A DNA stretch of 64,000 nucleotides from Thamnaconus septentrionalis (taxonomy: Eukaryota; Chordata; Actinopteri; Tetraodontiformes; Monacanthidae). Positions within the stretch are counted from its first letter, which is position 1, and each line of letters opens with the position of its first letter. The DNA lies in the NCBI GenBank assembly GCA_009823395.1, contig CM020515.1:11788489-11852488 (forward strand). Reading direction: 5' to 3'. The position numbers and the translations under genes were made by a program. Below are positions 28,501-37,630 of the stretch, piece after piece. The notes beneath the pieces are model-generated. The model searched no databases. It saw only the letters and a list, made by a program, of their open reading frames with translations, and was not told where the DNA came from.

Positions 28501-31500
28501 TATTATTATAAATAATATTGACACTAATGTTACCATTATGTCTGAATGCAGAACATCTCTGCGCCGCCAGCGCCCCAGGTGAGGGCTCAGACCAGCCCTC
28601 TGGCCAACATGTTCAACCAGGAGATCAACCCCTTGAGTGCAGCCACCATGGCCAACAGCAGCAAAGGTATCAGGCCCTGCAAATATGGCACCTCTTTTCA
28701 TTCAGCACCTTCCCTCCTTTGAAGAGACGGGTGGGAATAACCGTATTTTCCCAAGGTTCAACTAGACAATACAGTGGCTTTTAAAATACAACAAGCCTCA
28801 AGCCATTTAGACATAATTTTTTTATTGGCTGCATTTTGTCTTTCATCCCAACAAAAATACTCAGCAGTGTCAATTGAATTTTATAAATATTTGGTCCAGA
28901 TTCAAGTTACTCATGCGATGAGATATATTTTTTTCACCTCATTTAACTCCATTCTCTGCTCACCTTTTCTATCTGATACACTAATCTTTAAATTTCACCT
29001 AAACATAAGCTGTGAAATAAAACGCAACTGACCCCCCCGATTCACACCGAAAGCGTCTGCGGCGCGGCCACAGCTCCGTAGCAGACCACGGCCATTAAAG
29101 TCAGTGAGCAAGTTCACATCAGGTGCACTGGAAAAATATGCAGCTGTTCTGTTTTTCGCGCTTCACGCATCACAGTTCAGTGGAGGAAGTTCATGCAGGA
29201 AGTCAATGATCGAAAAATACGGTAGATCCGTTTATTTTCATCATAATATACAATTTGCTGGATTTTGTTTTTAAATATGCTGGATTTTACTGTGAAATGT
29301 CAACGTGATGTATTAGCCTCAACGCTGTTCAGTTCGGCTGTCAAACAATACAGCAGATTTCACTTTAAATCTGAAACTAGAATGAACAAAATGCATGGAC
29401 GCCCAGCCATTCCAGTTATTGTCATCCTCTTTGCCTTCTCACCCTTCTCTTCCTCCTCCCTCTCCCAGACCTCGCAAACAGTGACGACAGCAGCCTGGCC
29501 AGGTCCGTGTCTGTCGCCACGGGCCTCAACAATATCGTGAAGAGGCTGCGCGTGCGCACCATCTTCCCCCACACCGCCGGAAACAACAACACGTTGCTCA
29601 GCTTCGACGAGGGCGACGTCATCGTGCTGCTCATCCCCGACGAGAGAGACGGGTGGATGTACGGCGAACTGGAGAAGAATGGAAAGTGAGTGACGGGAAA
29701 CGCAATAAAAGGAAGCCTTGATCGCGCCGCTGACACGGATTACCGTCCATCCGTCTGCCCGCCGGTTTATGCCTTTGATATATTCTGGCCTGCTCCGTCC
29801 TCACTGGCCCGACGATCCCTCAGCCGATCGTCATGCAGATCACACGCGCAGCGCTCAGGGGGCCTGGCGAGAGCTTCCTGAGCTGCACCGCTAAGAAAAT
29901 CAAAGTGAAACATGGCCCGAGGGCAGGATGTACAGTAGCGGGCCGAGGGGGAAGAGTTCAGAGAGAAGCACCTGCTCGCCCCTACAGAGAGGCGCTGACC
30001 CCGCCCACCCCGCCGCGTCTCAGATGTCCAGCGTTTTACCGGCCATTTGATCTCGAGCCAGCCAAAAGTGAGTTTCTGAATTTGAATCGCTCATCAGGTT
30101 TGATCTTTACCACCGTCGAGGGAAATTACCTGGCAAACTTGCTCGTCCACAAACTAATCAAGGGGCGGCGAAAGCAATCATGTTTGAGTGACTTTTATAA
30201 AAGTGAAACTTTTCAGCCTCGCCGATGCAAAGCCCAACATCCCACCACCACCAACAGAAAAGCAACCGAGAAAAGCAAAAAAAAAAAAAAAAAAGACTAC
30301 ACGAAGCCGTCTCCAAAAATATCCGGAAACGCTGGAAAGTACTTACGCCAGCCCTTATGTGGCGCTGTTTTACTCCCTGAAGGTGGAAGAAGAAGAAGAA
30401 GACCTGGAGCCCGGCGTATTAACAGAATTAGCGGCTTGCTAGCATAGCACGGCGAAGACGTGCTATGCACCAGGAAAACCTTTTTCCTGGTGCATGACCG
30501 CAACGCCTTTTGCCATTTGTGTGAACATTAACGATAATCCACATACAGAAGAAAGGTTGGTCACAACAGTATGTTGACACAATAGTTCTTGGTCTAGGGT
30601 CCTTATTTCCATGTTTTCACTTTCATTTTTCCAAACACTATTATTTAAAACCGGTTTCTCATCTGAGTCAAATACATAGTCAGAAAAATCTAACAGCCTA
30701 CAGGGAGCAGCACGATACCTCCCGTCTCTCGTCAGACTGTGACCGTTCTTTCAGATTTGAAGTTTGCAGCCCACTGTCTTCGAAAAATAACACAAGTCAG
30801 TGATTTGCTTTAGACACGAAAAATCGGATTAGTTTGCGGGAGGGCAGCAAAGTCAGGGTGAGGACATCTGAAATGTCTTAACAGTCATCAGAAATTTTCC
30901 CCTCTGCTTAATTCTCGCTTGTTGCCATGGTTACCCAAGACACACACGTTTCTCAGAGTATTCAGGACAATAGAGAGACGGAGAACTATTAAAGCCCTTT
31001 AACGTCTCAAGTGTGCATTGCTGTCAGTCTCTTGTTTAGTTTTAGGAAATGAGTGCGGGGCCGAAGTTGCTCCGGGTCAGTCGGAGAGGCTCTCAGATTC
31101 ATCCGACTGTCACCGCACTGCACATGTTGCCACCACTGACTCAACCTTGCCTTCTTTGTGTCTGGCAGGAGGGGCTGGTTCCCATCGTCTTACTGCCGCG
31201 CACTCGCCGAACCTCTGGTGAATAACAACAGGTAAGGGAAGGCCCCACACACACACACACACACACATACACATGCACCCCGGCAGGTTGTCTCATGTTA
31301 CCGCCGGCTGTATTGTTTGCAGCGTGTCCTCCAGTTACTCCGGACAGAATTGATCTTTTCAGTGCTGTCAGGGTCCCACCTTTGATTCGTGACAGCTTCA
31401 TCTTCAAAATGTCCACCAACTTTGTCTTTTTATGGAAATCTCGTGCAACCCTAATCCACGCGATTCAAATGACTCTTAAATTGGATTTTTTTTTTCTTTT

Positions 31501-34500
31501 CCCCTGACCGAGCTCAGCAAAACACCAGGAAGCCGGATGGTGTGTGCTGATTAATGCGTTTTGCCGCTGATGAGGAAGAGAAAAGGTTCAGGCAGTCGAC
31601 TCCAGCCCTCTCTTCAAAGGGACCAGTCCCTGTTGGATTCATTTTATTAGATCTTAATGTGCTGCACCTCCCACAGAGAGGCTGCCGGCCAACTGCTGCC
31701 AGTCGGAGGGGGGAAAACAGAAAGCTTAAACTTTAACCAGCGCCGGGGGTGGGGGGGATACAGCGGCGTTGTTTGTTTGCAAACCCTCATGCAACGTGAT
31801 TTCTGAAACATTTATTGTGTGATTTTGTTGCACTGGAATAGCTTTTTTGCATTAAGGACACGATACAGTCCTCTAGGTAAGACGATCCAAAGGGTCCAAA
31901 GCAGCTAATTAGTTACCCCTGCCCTCCCCCGCCTCTTCTTCTTCTTTTTTTTTTTGATGTCTTGTTTTTCCCTCACAGATTCGTGACTCATCCTTGGGTA
32001 TTTTGTCTCCCCAGCGTGTCGGCGGCGCCGTACCGCAGCCGCAGCGTGGTCAACCTCCACCACCAGGACACGGAGACGGACGAGGCCACCATGGTGCTGC
32101 CCCCCGAGGACTACTGCGACGCCCCGCAGCGCAGCGTCATCAAGGGCAACACGCCGTCCACCGCCCACGCCACCTCAAACAGCCACCAGCAGCAGCACTC
32201 CCCCACGCCCTCGGCCGCCTCCTCCCTGTCGTCCGAGCACAACACGGTCAGTTTTCCTTTTTTTTGTCCTTTCATCTGCCGTTTTGCCTCTGTCCCCTTT
32301 GAAACCCGGCCAGGTGGGTGGTGGGCGGGCTGTCGGGATGCCTGAAGCGACTTTAAAGGCCACTTTTAAGAACCCGATCCCCTCAAATTTGACCCGCTCT
32401 CTGCTGCACAGATCGCCCGAGGCCAACTGCAGGGCAGCCGTATCTTGACGTGGGAGTTGATTTGGATTTTTCAAAAGCTTTGGTCAAATGTGTTTACCGA
32501 GCAGTGGGAAGGTTTGACCAGTTGAGAAGGATCTTGCATTTTCTACTTGGCTATGTCAGCAGAGACTCTGCTGGTATTTTGTAGTCTCTAGCTGCGTCTC
32601 CATTACCCCTAGAATTGCGCAAAACCTAAATATCGCAATGAAAAACTGGTCATGGAAACACCTGAACTTTGAAAAACCTCTCAAATATGGTCTAAAAGGT
32701 TTTGACGCTCTAATGAGGTGGTTTTTCAGACATATCGATATAGAAGTGCATTGCATTTACATGTCAGCGGACGTGACTTGCGCGGTCACGTGACCACATT
32801 GCATTTACACGTCAGCGGACGTGACTTGCGCGGTCACGTGACCAGTTCACTTCAAGTGAAAATGGTGAGTTATGTTTGGACGGTGAAGGAGACAGAATGT
32901 GTTTTTTTTTTATCTTTTGTTCAGACAAGGATTCTATCCTACCTTGACATGTTTCAGCAGAGCTTCCACCTGAAGAAAAAAGGCAGAGGCATGCGGGTTG
33001 GTTACTTGGTTGGTTGGTCGTTTTGTTGTTGTTTTCTTTGGAGTTTTTCACTTCTTGACCTCAATAAAACACCAGTAGTACCAATATTTGCACGGATTGG
33101 AAAATGTGACCATGTGACCACACTAGATTCTCATTAGGGACTTTGGGGAGAATAGCTGACATTTTTCTTTTTTGAGTGAACTATCTCTTTAAGTTTGGCT
33201 GCGTGACCAACTTTAGGCCTGAGCTCTGGTTTACACAGCACTCTGCCCAGATTGCAAACAGTTCCTTCCGTGCAGCAGGTCTTTCTGTATTGAACATCTA
33301 ATATTTTATTTAGTTTGAATTGGGCAACAAAAAAGAGGAACTTTGGTGAGTTAGAGATTTTTTGTGTGTCCAGGAGTCTGTTAGGAAAAATTCCAGCCAG
33401 CTTTTACTGAATATGCAGACGGTACACGGCGGCGGCGGCAGCAGCAGCAGCAGCGGCAGCAGCAGCAGCGGCAGCAGCAGCAGCGGCAGCAGCAGTGAAG
33501 ACACGGAGATCACCTCCGTTGCTATGATGAGTTTTCTGCCGCTCCAGGCGTAACTGAAGAGCAAAGTCTGGTCTGGACTGCAGAGCCGTGCGCTCGACTG
33601 CAGAGCCGTGCACTCAGCAGAAATAACCAAGGAAGTCGTCTGTATCTCAGGAGCTCATCTCTTGGATGGGCTCCAGCATTGTCGAGGCGATTACTGGCTC
33701 TGCCTCAGCCGTGCTATACTCGGCCTGCCCGTCATTACTTTACATGCCCCCCGCCCTCGCTTTTGCATTCCATGCAAAGCATTAGCCAAAGTTGCGGCCT
33801 CTCCTCTATGAATGCTCGTGTTGTGGCACCGTGATGGGTCAATGCAAATGGGCTACGCATCGGGGTCAAATGCCTGCGGACGTGCTTCCTTACATCACCT
33901 GTGGAGTTTTCAGTAGAGTGACCTGCTATGTAAACTTGCAGCTAACAATTGTTCACGTTAATAAAAAGCAATATCACTTTTATTTTTATCAACATGATTT
34001 CGTTGAGATTAAAATGGCTTCCCTCCGTCTCACCCGGAAACCAAAGATTCCATCTACCACAGTAAGTGGATAAAACGTCTACTTCTTCCGTCTTGCTTAT
34101 CAGGAAGCTTCTCCCAGCGATATCAAACCCTCAGAATCCAAGGTGGCGGCCTATTGATTTCAATGAAGCCGCCCTGTCAGCCGTTTTAAAAGCACATATT
34201 TTTGTATTGCGATCTATGGGAAAAATAATTTTTGGGCCGGTGGGATTTTTTTGCTGCAGTACCTCGAGTGGCCACTGGGAAACTTTGGCACGCCGCTATA
34301 TTGCCAGTCTGGTATCCAGTTCTTATGATACATTCATGGGCACTATCCACCTAGCGTTAGCCGCCTGTGTAAAACAAGAAGTTATGCAAACAAAACACGC
34401 ACGCACACACCTAGCAGCCGCTGCCAGCCGTTTTTTTTTTTTTTTTTTTTTCCTTGGACGACGGCCTCGATCCATGACACGCGGTGATACTTGCCCACGC

Positions 34501-36839
34501 TGGCCTTCCTTTTTTACGCTCGCCATTATTCACCGCGTCACGCTCTACCGGTCGGTCCGGACGGGCTCCGTCCAGCTGACCGCTCTGGGTAAACCTGATC
34601 CCCACCTTCCCGCTGCACTCGCTCTTACTTCATTCACTCTTCCCTTCTTTCAGTTCCTGTCCTCGTTGTTTGTCCATCTGTCCTTTGTGCCTTTGTGACA
34701 TTGTCTTGTCGCCATCGCACCAAACCAGCGCCGCCGCGTTTTTCCCCGCCTTCAAATTTTCCCATGATGAGCGCGGGTCACTTCCAAGGAAGTTCCACCT
34801 CCATGCAGTCTCAAACAACTCCTAAACTCTTGCTGTAACTCTACAGAGCACACACACACACACACACACACACACGCGCGCACGGAGGCATAAACTTATC
34901 CCAGAATAGAGTGTGTGGGACAAAGGCCTTCACGGCTGCACTGGACTATAATATGTGCTGCTCAGTGTATAAGTGGGTGGCTGAGGTTGTGTGTTGGGCT
35001 AGTTAGAAGATGGTGCCATCATTATTTTTAGTATGTTTTGGTGCTGCATCAGTTCCTCCGCCTCCCCTCACATTGTTTTCCCACTTAAACCGTAATCACC
35101 CGGTGCTGTAAATAGGAGTAGACGTACATCCCCAAACGCACAACATCTCTAATCTATTCATAGCTCCACGTTTGTCAGTACAATCTCCTGTTGATGTCCT
35201 TCAGCAGAGACCCCTTTCTGTGGGTGATGAAAGTTCATCCAGGTGAGAGGAAGAGTAAAGATGAGAGCTGGCGGAGGAGGAGGGCGAGTGCTCGCTGTGG
35301 TGGGGGAAAAAATGCACCCTCACTGGTTTTGGTGTCGTACTGGGCGACAGATACGGCCACCCACACTTGACTGGAGTCAGGACTGGAGAGGTTTGGGCCA
35401 TCAGGGTGTGAAGTGAGCGGCTCACCGGGGCAGAGTTTAAGAGTCAGAGGCGATGTCGGGTTGGTCTGGAGTGGAATGACTGTGTTAACTGGTCACAGGT
35501 GCCTGTTGTCGGGTGAAGAGAGTTGTTTTCCACCAGCCGAGATTGTTGCTATGCACGTTGCAAGCCAGTCATCTGAGGTATGAAGACTGGTATCGGCCAC
35601 TTCAGGTCCTGTGGGAAATAACAGTTACCTTGGTGAGAGGAAACGTTGGGCCGCCGTCGGTTATTTTGTACTCTTCTGACCTCTACTGGACAGTCCCTGA
35701 AACTGCAAAATAAAAATATAAATATTTTAACGAGGTGAAATTGAAAAAAGTAATAAAAATATAACGTAATAAAAGTTTTTTTTTCAGTTTTACATTTACT
35801 ATTAAGTTGTAAAATTTTAAAACTCATTTGGAAAATGAGGGATGAAAGCTGTTTACTTTCTGGCTGTAAAAAGTGACATCTCACTGTGCTTTCTTCTGTA
35901 CATCTGTTCTGTATATTCTACATTCTCTTTAACTATCCACATTATGCTAATATTCACATTTTTTTGGTTGTCTTTTATTGTGAAGAAAGACTTTCTTTTC
36001 CATTGAGTACAGCCTTGACTTGATTACAGCATTGCACCGTCGAACAGACGTGTATTTCCAGATGGTCCAGATTCCGCACGCTGTCCCGTGATACGACACA
36101 GCTGCACGTTTCCCACGCTTTCTTTTTTTCCACCGAGCAGCGTGTCATGTTTTTTGTACCAAAGAGGGCCACAAGAAGAGAAAAACTATTCCAGGAAGGA
36201 GATTTTTATTAAAGTTTTCATTTTGAGTTTGAAGTTGAAATTTCATGAATAAACCAAAATTTCGTTTAAAAAAAAAAAAAAAAAAAAAAAAAGTTGACAT
36301 AAAAAAAAAAAAATTTCATGAATGAAGTCGACGTAAAAAAAAGACTTAATGTTGTGAATAAAGTTGAAATCTATTGCGCTCAGAGCCTTTTGACTTTATT
36401 CTCAACATTTTCACCTACTTCATGTTTCAGATTAATTGCAAAATTTGATTTTATTCATGAAATTTCATCTTTTCATGTCAACTTTATTCTCGGAATGCCA
36501 ACTTTATTTTCAGATTGTAAACTTGAAAAAAAAATTCTGTCTTCATTTTTTTCTCCTCATGACCCTAATCCTCTTCCGTCTTAGCCACAGTTTTGTCACT
36601 CATCTCAGATTTTGTCCTGAAACTTGTCTTCTCTCCCCAGACGGGCCAGCCCAACGGCACCTTCAGACCTCCGCCCGCTTTCCTGGCGTAAGTCACCCGC
36701 CGCACTCCTTCTCTTCCGACACAAGATGTTCGCACGTCACTCACGGCGGCGCCTCTTTCTCCACAGCGGCGGGAACCCGTTCGCCACGGTCCGGCTGCGT
36801 CCCACCGTCACCAACGACCGCTCGGCGCCCGTCATCTGA
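13337..36839 (+). CDS. baiap2l1: BAR/IMD domain containing adaptor protein 2-like 1 (IRTKS), complete, 14 coding exons
   Basis: Cortical adaptor that senses or induces outward membrane curvature and links Rac/receptor signalling to actin assembly. Joined exons give 512 aa with every junction in frame; human BAIAP2L1 is 511 aa. Domains: I-BAR helical bundle at about 1-235, with basic patches such as [10 protein letters not shown] that in this family bind acidic lipids; a Ser/Pro-rich linker; SH3 at about 331-390 ([24 protein letters not shown]); a low-complexity region; and a C-terminal [20 protein letters not shown] motif, the WH2-like tail typical of BAIAP2L1 rather than BAIAP2. The ATG is the start because [17 protein letters not shown] matches the family N terminus. 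Exons: 13337-13387, 15304-15379, 15560-15646, 20754-20815, 22314-22385, 23084-23218, 27321-27473, 27770-27925, 28552-28666, 29469-29685, 31169-31231, 32015-32246, 36641-36687, 36767-36839. Many fish have two copies (a/b); I cannot tell which this is. Confidence 0.95.
14470..14826. mobile_element. hAT-like MITE, copy 1
   Basis: Begins GGTTGGGCAAAG and ends with GGCCGTAGTTTGCCCATGCCTG, so TGGGCAAA/TTTGCCCA ends are inverted. It shares the internal order of copy 2 at 23634-23991, including a GACAGAGG..AGCAGGAGCAGATG block and GGACCGGATTAAAAAGCT. It lies in baiap2l1 intron 1. No coding capacity. Confidence 0.7.
15304..15379 (+). CDS. baiap2l1: baiap2l1 coding exon 2
   Basis: Encodes [20 protein letters not shown] and the following EKSVT, highly conserved in I-BAR proteins. 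Acceptor CACACAG|AG, donor ACTG|GTGAGC, ends in phase 1. Confidence 0.95.
15560..15646 (+). CDS. baiap2l1: baiap2l1 coding exon 3
   Basis: Encodes [20 protein letters not shown] and SPVSRELG of the I-BAR domain. Acceptor TTTTCCCAG|CA, donor TTGG|GTGAGT, phase 1 on both sides. Confidence 0.95.
19428..20047 (-). mobile_element. piggyBac-like element, internally deleted
   Basis: Both ends start from TTAA followed by CCCTT: TTAACCCTTTAAGCGCCAT on the left and, in reverse complement, TTAACCCTTCAGGCGCCAT on the right. TTAA targets and C-rich TIR starts are piggyBac hallmarks. On the minus strand near 19667-19735 a short acidic reading frame ([17 protein letters not shown]) resembles the N terminus of piggyBac transposases. 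No catalytic core remains. It sits in baiap2l1 intron 3. Confidence 0.7.
20754..20815 (+). CDS. baiap2l1: baiap2l1 coding exon 4
   Basis: Encodes [20 protein letters not shown] plus T. Acceptor TTTGTGGCAG|GT, donor GACACT|GTGAGT, ends in phase 0. It is preceded by a 5.1-kb intron holding a piggyBac-like remnant (19428-20047). Confidence 0.93.
21190..21530. mobile_element. Fragment of a DNA transposon
   Basis: The region repeats GAAAACGC-like words in both orientations (GAAACTGCACAGACCGAAAC, TTTGAAAACGC, GCGGTTTTCAAAAATGTGCG). This palindromic style is known from fish MITEs with 'gcgtttacgtg' arms. Ends are unclear, so limits are approximate. Confidence 0.45.
22314..22385 (+). CDS. baiap2l1: baiap2l1 coding exon 5
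   Basis: Encodes [20 protein letters not shown] followed by KYMT of the I-BAR bundle. Acceptor CACCTGAAG|TTT, donor ATGACA|GTAAGT, exactly 24 codons. Confidence 0.95.
23084..23218 (+). CDS. baiap2l1: baiap2l1 coding exon 6
   Basis: Encodes [20 protein letters not shown], then the basic stretch [20 protein letters not shown]. Lysine/arginine clusters here correspond to the lipid-binding surface of the I-BAR domain. Acceptor TTTTTAG|GCC, donor AACGAG|GTGAGA, 45 codons. Confidence 0.95.
23634..23991. mobile_element. hAT-like MITE, copy 2, with target duplication
   Basis: Ends are CAGTGGTGGGCAAACT and AGTTTGCCCACGTCTG, inverted with CA..TG termini. Flanking octamers GACTAGAA (23626-23633) and GGCTAGAA (23992-23999) match at 7 of 8 positions, as expected for the 8-bp target duplication of hAT elements. 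It lies in baiap2l1 intron 6 and is about 358 bp long with no transposase. Confidence 0.75.
24776..24965 (+). mobile_element. tRNA-derived SINE
   Basis: GACACGGTGGCGCAGTGGTT contains a polymerase III A box (TGGCGCAGTGG), and GAGTTTGATTCC is a B box. The body GTGTGGAGTTTGCATGTTCT ... TCCCACAGTCCAAAAACATG is a very common teleost repeat. It lies in baiap2l1 intron 6. A reverse partial copy is at 43835-43955. Confidence 0.75.
25483..25540. repeat. (TA)n(GA)n compound microsatellite
   Basis: About 17 TA units followed by about 9 GA units in baiap2l1 intron 6. Confidence 0.9.
26134..26510 (-). mobile_element. Tc1/mariner-type MITE with transposase remnant
   Basis: Near-perfect inverted ends of about 28 bp: CAGGGTGTCCCAAAAAATTT on the left and, in reverse complement, CAGGGTGTCCCGAAAAATTT on the right, both continuing TGACATCATTT. 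The left end adjoins a TA. On the minus strand an ORF ending at 26105 starts [10 protein letters not shown] inside the element, which resembles the N terminus of mariner/IS630-type transposases, but it is short and lacks DDE/D motifs. In baiap2l1 intron 6. Confidence 0.7.
27321..27473 (+). CDS. baiap2l1: baiap2l1 coding exon 7
   Basis: Encodes [20 protein letters not shown] and then [18 protein letters not shown], a signature of the family. Acceptor TCGCCAG|TGC, donor GATAAG|GTACGA, 51 codons. Confidence 0.95.
27770..27925 (+). CDS. baiap2l1: baiap2l1 coding exon 8
   Basis: Encodes the last I-BAR helix ([20 protein letters not shown], then [12 protein letters not shown]) and enters the Pro/Ser linker ([15 protein letters not shown]). 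Acceptor CCGCACAG|GCA, donor AGTGTG|GTGAGA, 52 codons. Confidence 0.93.
28240..28530. repeat. AT-rich low-complexity stretch in baiap2l1 intron 8
   Basis: Repeated TATTACA / ATATTAC words (TATTATATTACAGCACTATA and similar) fill most of the intron before exon 9. No gene-like structure; simple-sequence decay or an old repeat. Confidence 0.55.
28552..28666 (+). CDS. baiap2l1: baiap2l1 coding exon 9
   Basis: Linker exon with [20 protein letters not shown]; the TSPL.xMFN pattern is shared with human BAIAP2L1. Acceptor TGAATGCAG|AAC, donor AAAG|GTATCA, ends in phase 1. The donor is weaker than the others but joins exon 10 in frame. Confidence 0.88.
29469..29685 (+). CDS. baiap2l1: baiap2l1 coding exon 10 (first part of SH3)
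   Basis: Encodes [14 protein letters not shown], a strongly conserved peptide, and then the first SH3 strands: [41 protein letters not shown]. Acceptor CTCCCAG|AC, donor GGAAA|GTGAGT, phase 2. Confidence 0.95.
30442..30495. other. Two overlapping perfect inverted repeats
   Basis: GCATAGCAC at 30442-30450 pairs perfectly with GTGCTATGC at 30460-30468. ATGCACCAGGAAAA at 30465-30478 pairs perfectly with TTTTCCTGGTGCAT at 30482-30495 over a 3-nt loop. The two hairpins share ATGC and cannot form together. They lie in baiap2l1 intron 10. Confidence 0.7.
31169..31231 (+). CDS. baiap2l1: baiap2l1 coding exon 11 (end of SH3)
   Basis: Encodes [20 protein letters not shown]. It completes the SH3 domain with the conserved G-W-F-P-S-S-Y motif. 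Acceptor TCTGGCAG|G, donor AACAG|GTAAGG, phase 2 on both sides. Confidence 0.93.
32015..32246 (+). CDS. baiap2l1: baiap2l1 coding exon 12
   Basis: Encodes a low-complexity stretch after SH3 ([35 protein letters not shown], then His/Gln/Ser/Pro-rich sequence). The VPPPDY-like element resembles a conserved spot of human BAIAP2L1. Acceptor CTCCCCAG|C, donor AACACG|GTCAGT. Confidence 0.9.
32749..32844. repeat. 48-bp tandem duplication with two GTCACGTGAC palindromes
   Basis: Units 32749-32796 and 32797-32844 differ at one base that I can see. Each holds GTCACGTGAC (32785-32794 and 32833-32842), a perfect E-box palindrome equal to the CLEAR consensus bound by TFEB/MITF-family factors; USF would bind as well. 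It is in baiap2l1 intron 12 inside sequence that may be transposon-derived (GCTGCGTCTCCATTAC at 32590 looks like a TIR). Confidence 0.75.
33430..33495. repeat. (AGC/GGC)n trinucleotide repeat
   Basis: About 22 imperfect CAG-type units with GGC interruptions in baiap2l1 intron 12. Poly-Ser and poly-Ala reading frames across it are artefacts. Confidence 0.9.
34845..34882. repeat. (CA)n microsatellite
   Basis: A run of CA ending in CGCGCGC in baiap2l1 intron 12. Confidence 0.9.
36166..36579. mobile_element. 'GGGCCACAAGAAGAG' MITE family, copy 1
   Basis: Starts GGGCCACAAGAAGAGAAAAA and ends in TTTCTCCTCATGACCCTAAT then CCTCTTCCG, i.e. inverted ends. The interior is AT-rich and made of degenerate words such as GAAATTTCATGAATAAAGT in both orientations, plus poly(A) tracts. 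Related copies are at 57548-57880 and 62485-63020. It ends 60 bp before baiap2l1 exon 13. Confidence 0.65.
36641..36687 (+). CDS. baiap2l1: baiap2l1 coding exon 13
   Basis: Encodes [16 protein letters not shown]. Acceptor CTCCCCAG|ACG, donor CTGGC|GTAAGT, ends in phase 2. The 79-bp intron to the last exon is the shortest in the gene. Confidence 0.9.
36767..36839 (+). CDS. baiap2l1: baiap2l1 coding exon 14 with stop codon
   Basis: Encodes [20 protein letters not shown] then PVI and TGA. This WH2-like C-terminal motif identifies the gene as baiap2l1. Acceptor CTCCACAG|C. Confidence 0.95.
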
Positions 36840-37560
36840 CCCGCAACTCCAAGTCGTCCGCACGCATCCTGAGCTCACCACCCACCCACCCACCTGCCGG
36901 CCGGCCTGCTGGGCCGAGCGGCAGCTGCCTCAGCTGATTGACAAGTGGGATCCGGCGCTGCTGCTGCTCTCTTAGGATGTATTTTAAGACCATTTGATTT
37001 TACCCAACAGATACCCATATATTTAAGACATACATATATAAACTAGGAATTATGACTTTTCCAGACCCGTTCTTGTCCCTCAGATTGTGGTAGCGCTGAT
37101 GACCACATTCGTACCTGCACTTGACGAACGGTACAAAACTGGTTAACTTTTTTTTTGTTTTTTGCAATGTGTATTTATATTGTCAATGACGCTTGTTCAC
37201 CGTCCAAAAAAAGAACTCACAGAATGCAAAGTTTTCGGTTGCCATAGGACAGTAAAAAGGACATTTCACCCTCAGGTCCCCTTCGACAACGTCATTGTGT
37301 CGTCACCCAAAGCGACGTTGCTGCAAGAGGCTTCGGTGTGTATATGTACAGCAGCCCTCACCTTTCCCCTCCCCCTCCCCAGCGCTTTGTAGAGCTCGGC
37401 TGTCAAAGCATTTGCCTTAAGACGCACTCGGAATGTATCTGTTGCATCCATCAAATTGCAACTGTGCGTTTGTTCCAGTCACATGACCAACACGCTGACC
37501 GTTATCGTCACGCCCTCTTATTTGTTGTATACAAAATAAAGATTTATTTCTTCACCACTT
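36840..37560 (+). other. baiap2l1: baiap2l1 3' UTR
   Basis: From the stop codon to just beyond the poly(A) signal at 37535. No open frame and no repeat; it looks like ordinary 3' UTR. The exact cleavage site is not visible. Confidence 0.6.
37535..37540 (+). terminator. baiap2l1: baiap2l1 poly(A) signal AATAAA
   Basis: Canonical hexamer about 700 bp after the stop codon, followed by T/GT-rich sequence. It is part of AAAATAAAGATTTATTT, which also offers AATAAA on the other strand (37543-37548). Confidence 0.7.
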
Positions 37561-37624
37561 GCTATGTCTTTTTTTTGGCAAAAAGGAAGAGAAGAGTCGG
37601 TTTAAGCAAGAAGTAGCATCTCAT

Positions 37625-37630
37625 TTTAAT
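37625..37630 (-). terminator. bri3: Candidate bri3 poly(A) signal (ATTAAA on the minus strand)
   Basis: TTTAAT on the plus strand reads ATTAAA on the minus strand. A second option is AATAAA on the minus strand at 37543-37548. Either would give bri3 a 3' UTR of about 1.4-1.5 kb that abuts the baiap2l1 end. Weak evidence: chosen by hexamer and position only. Confidence 0.4.

Noticed and set aside
29833..30447. 204-aa plus-strand frame in baiap2l1 intron 10
   Set aside because: Includes a poly-Lys run from an A tract and repeat-like sequence; no family resemblance and it lies in a well-supported intron.
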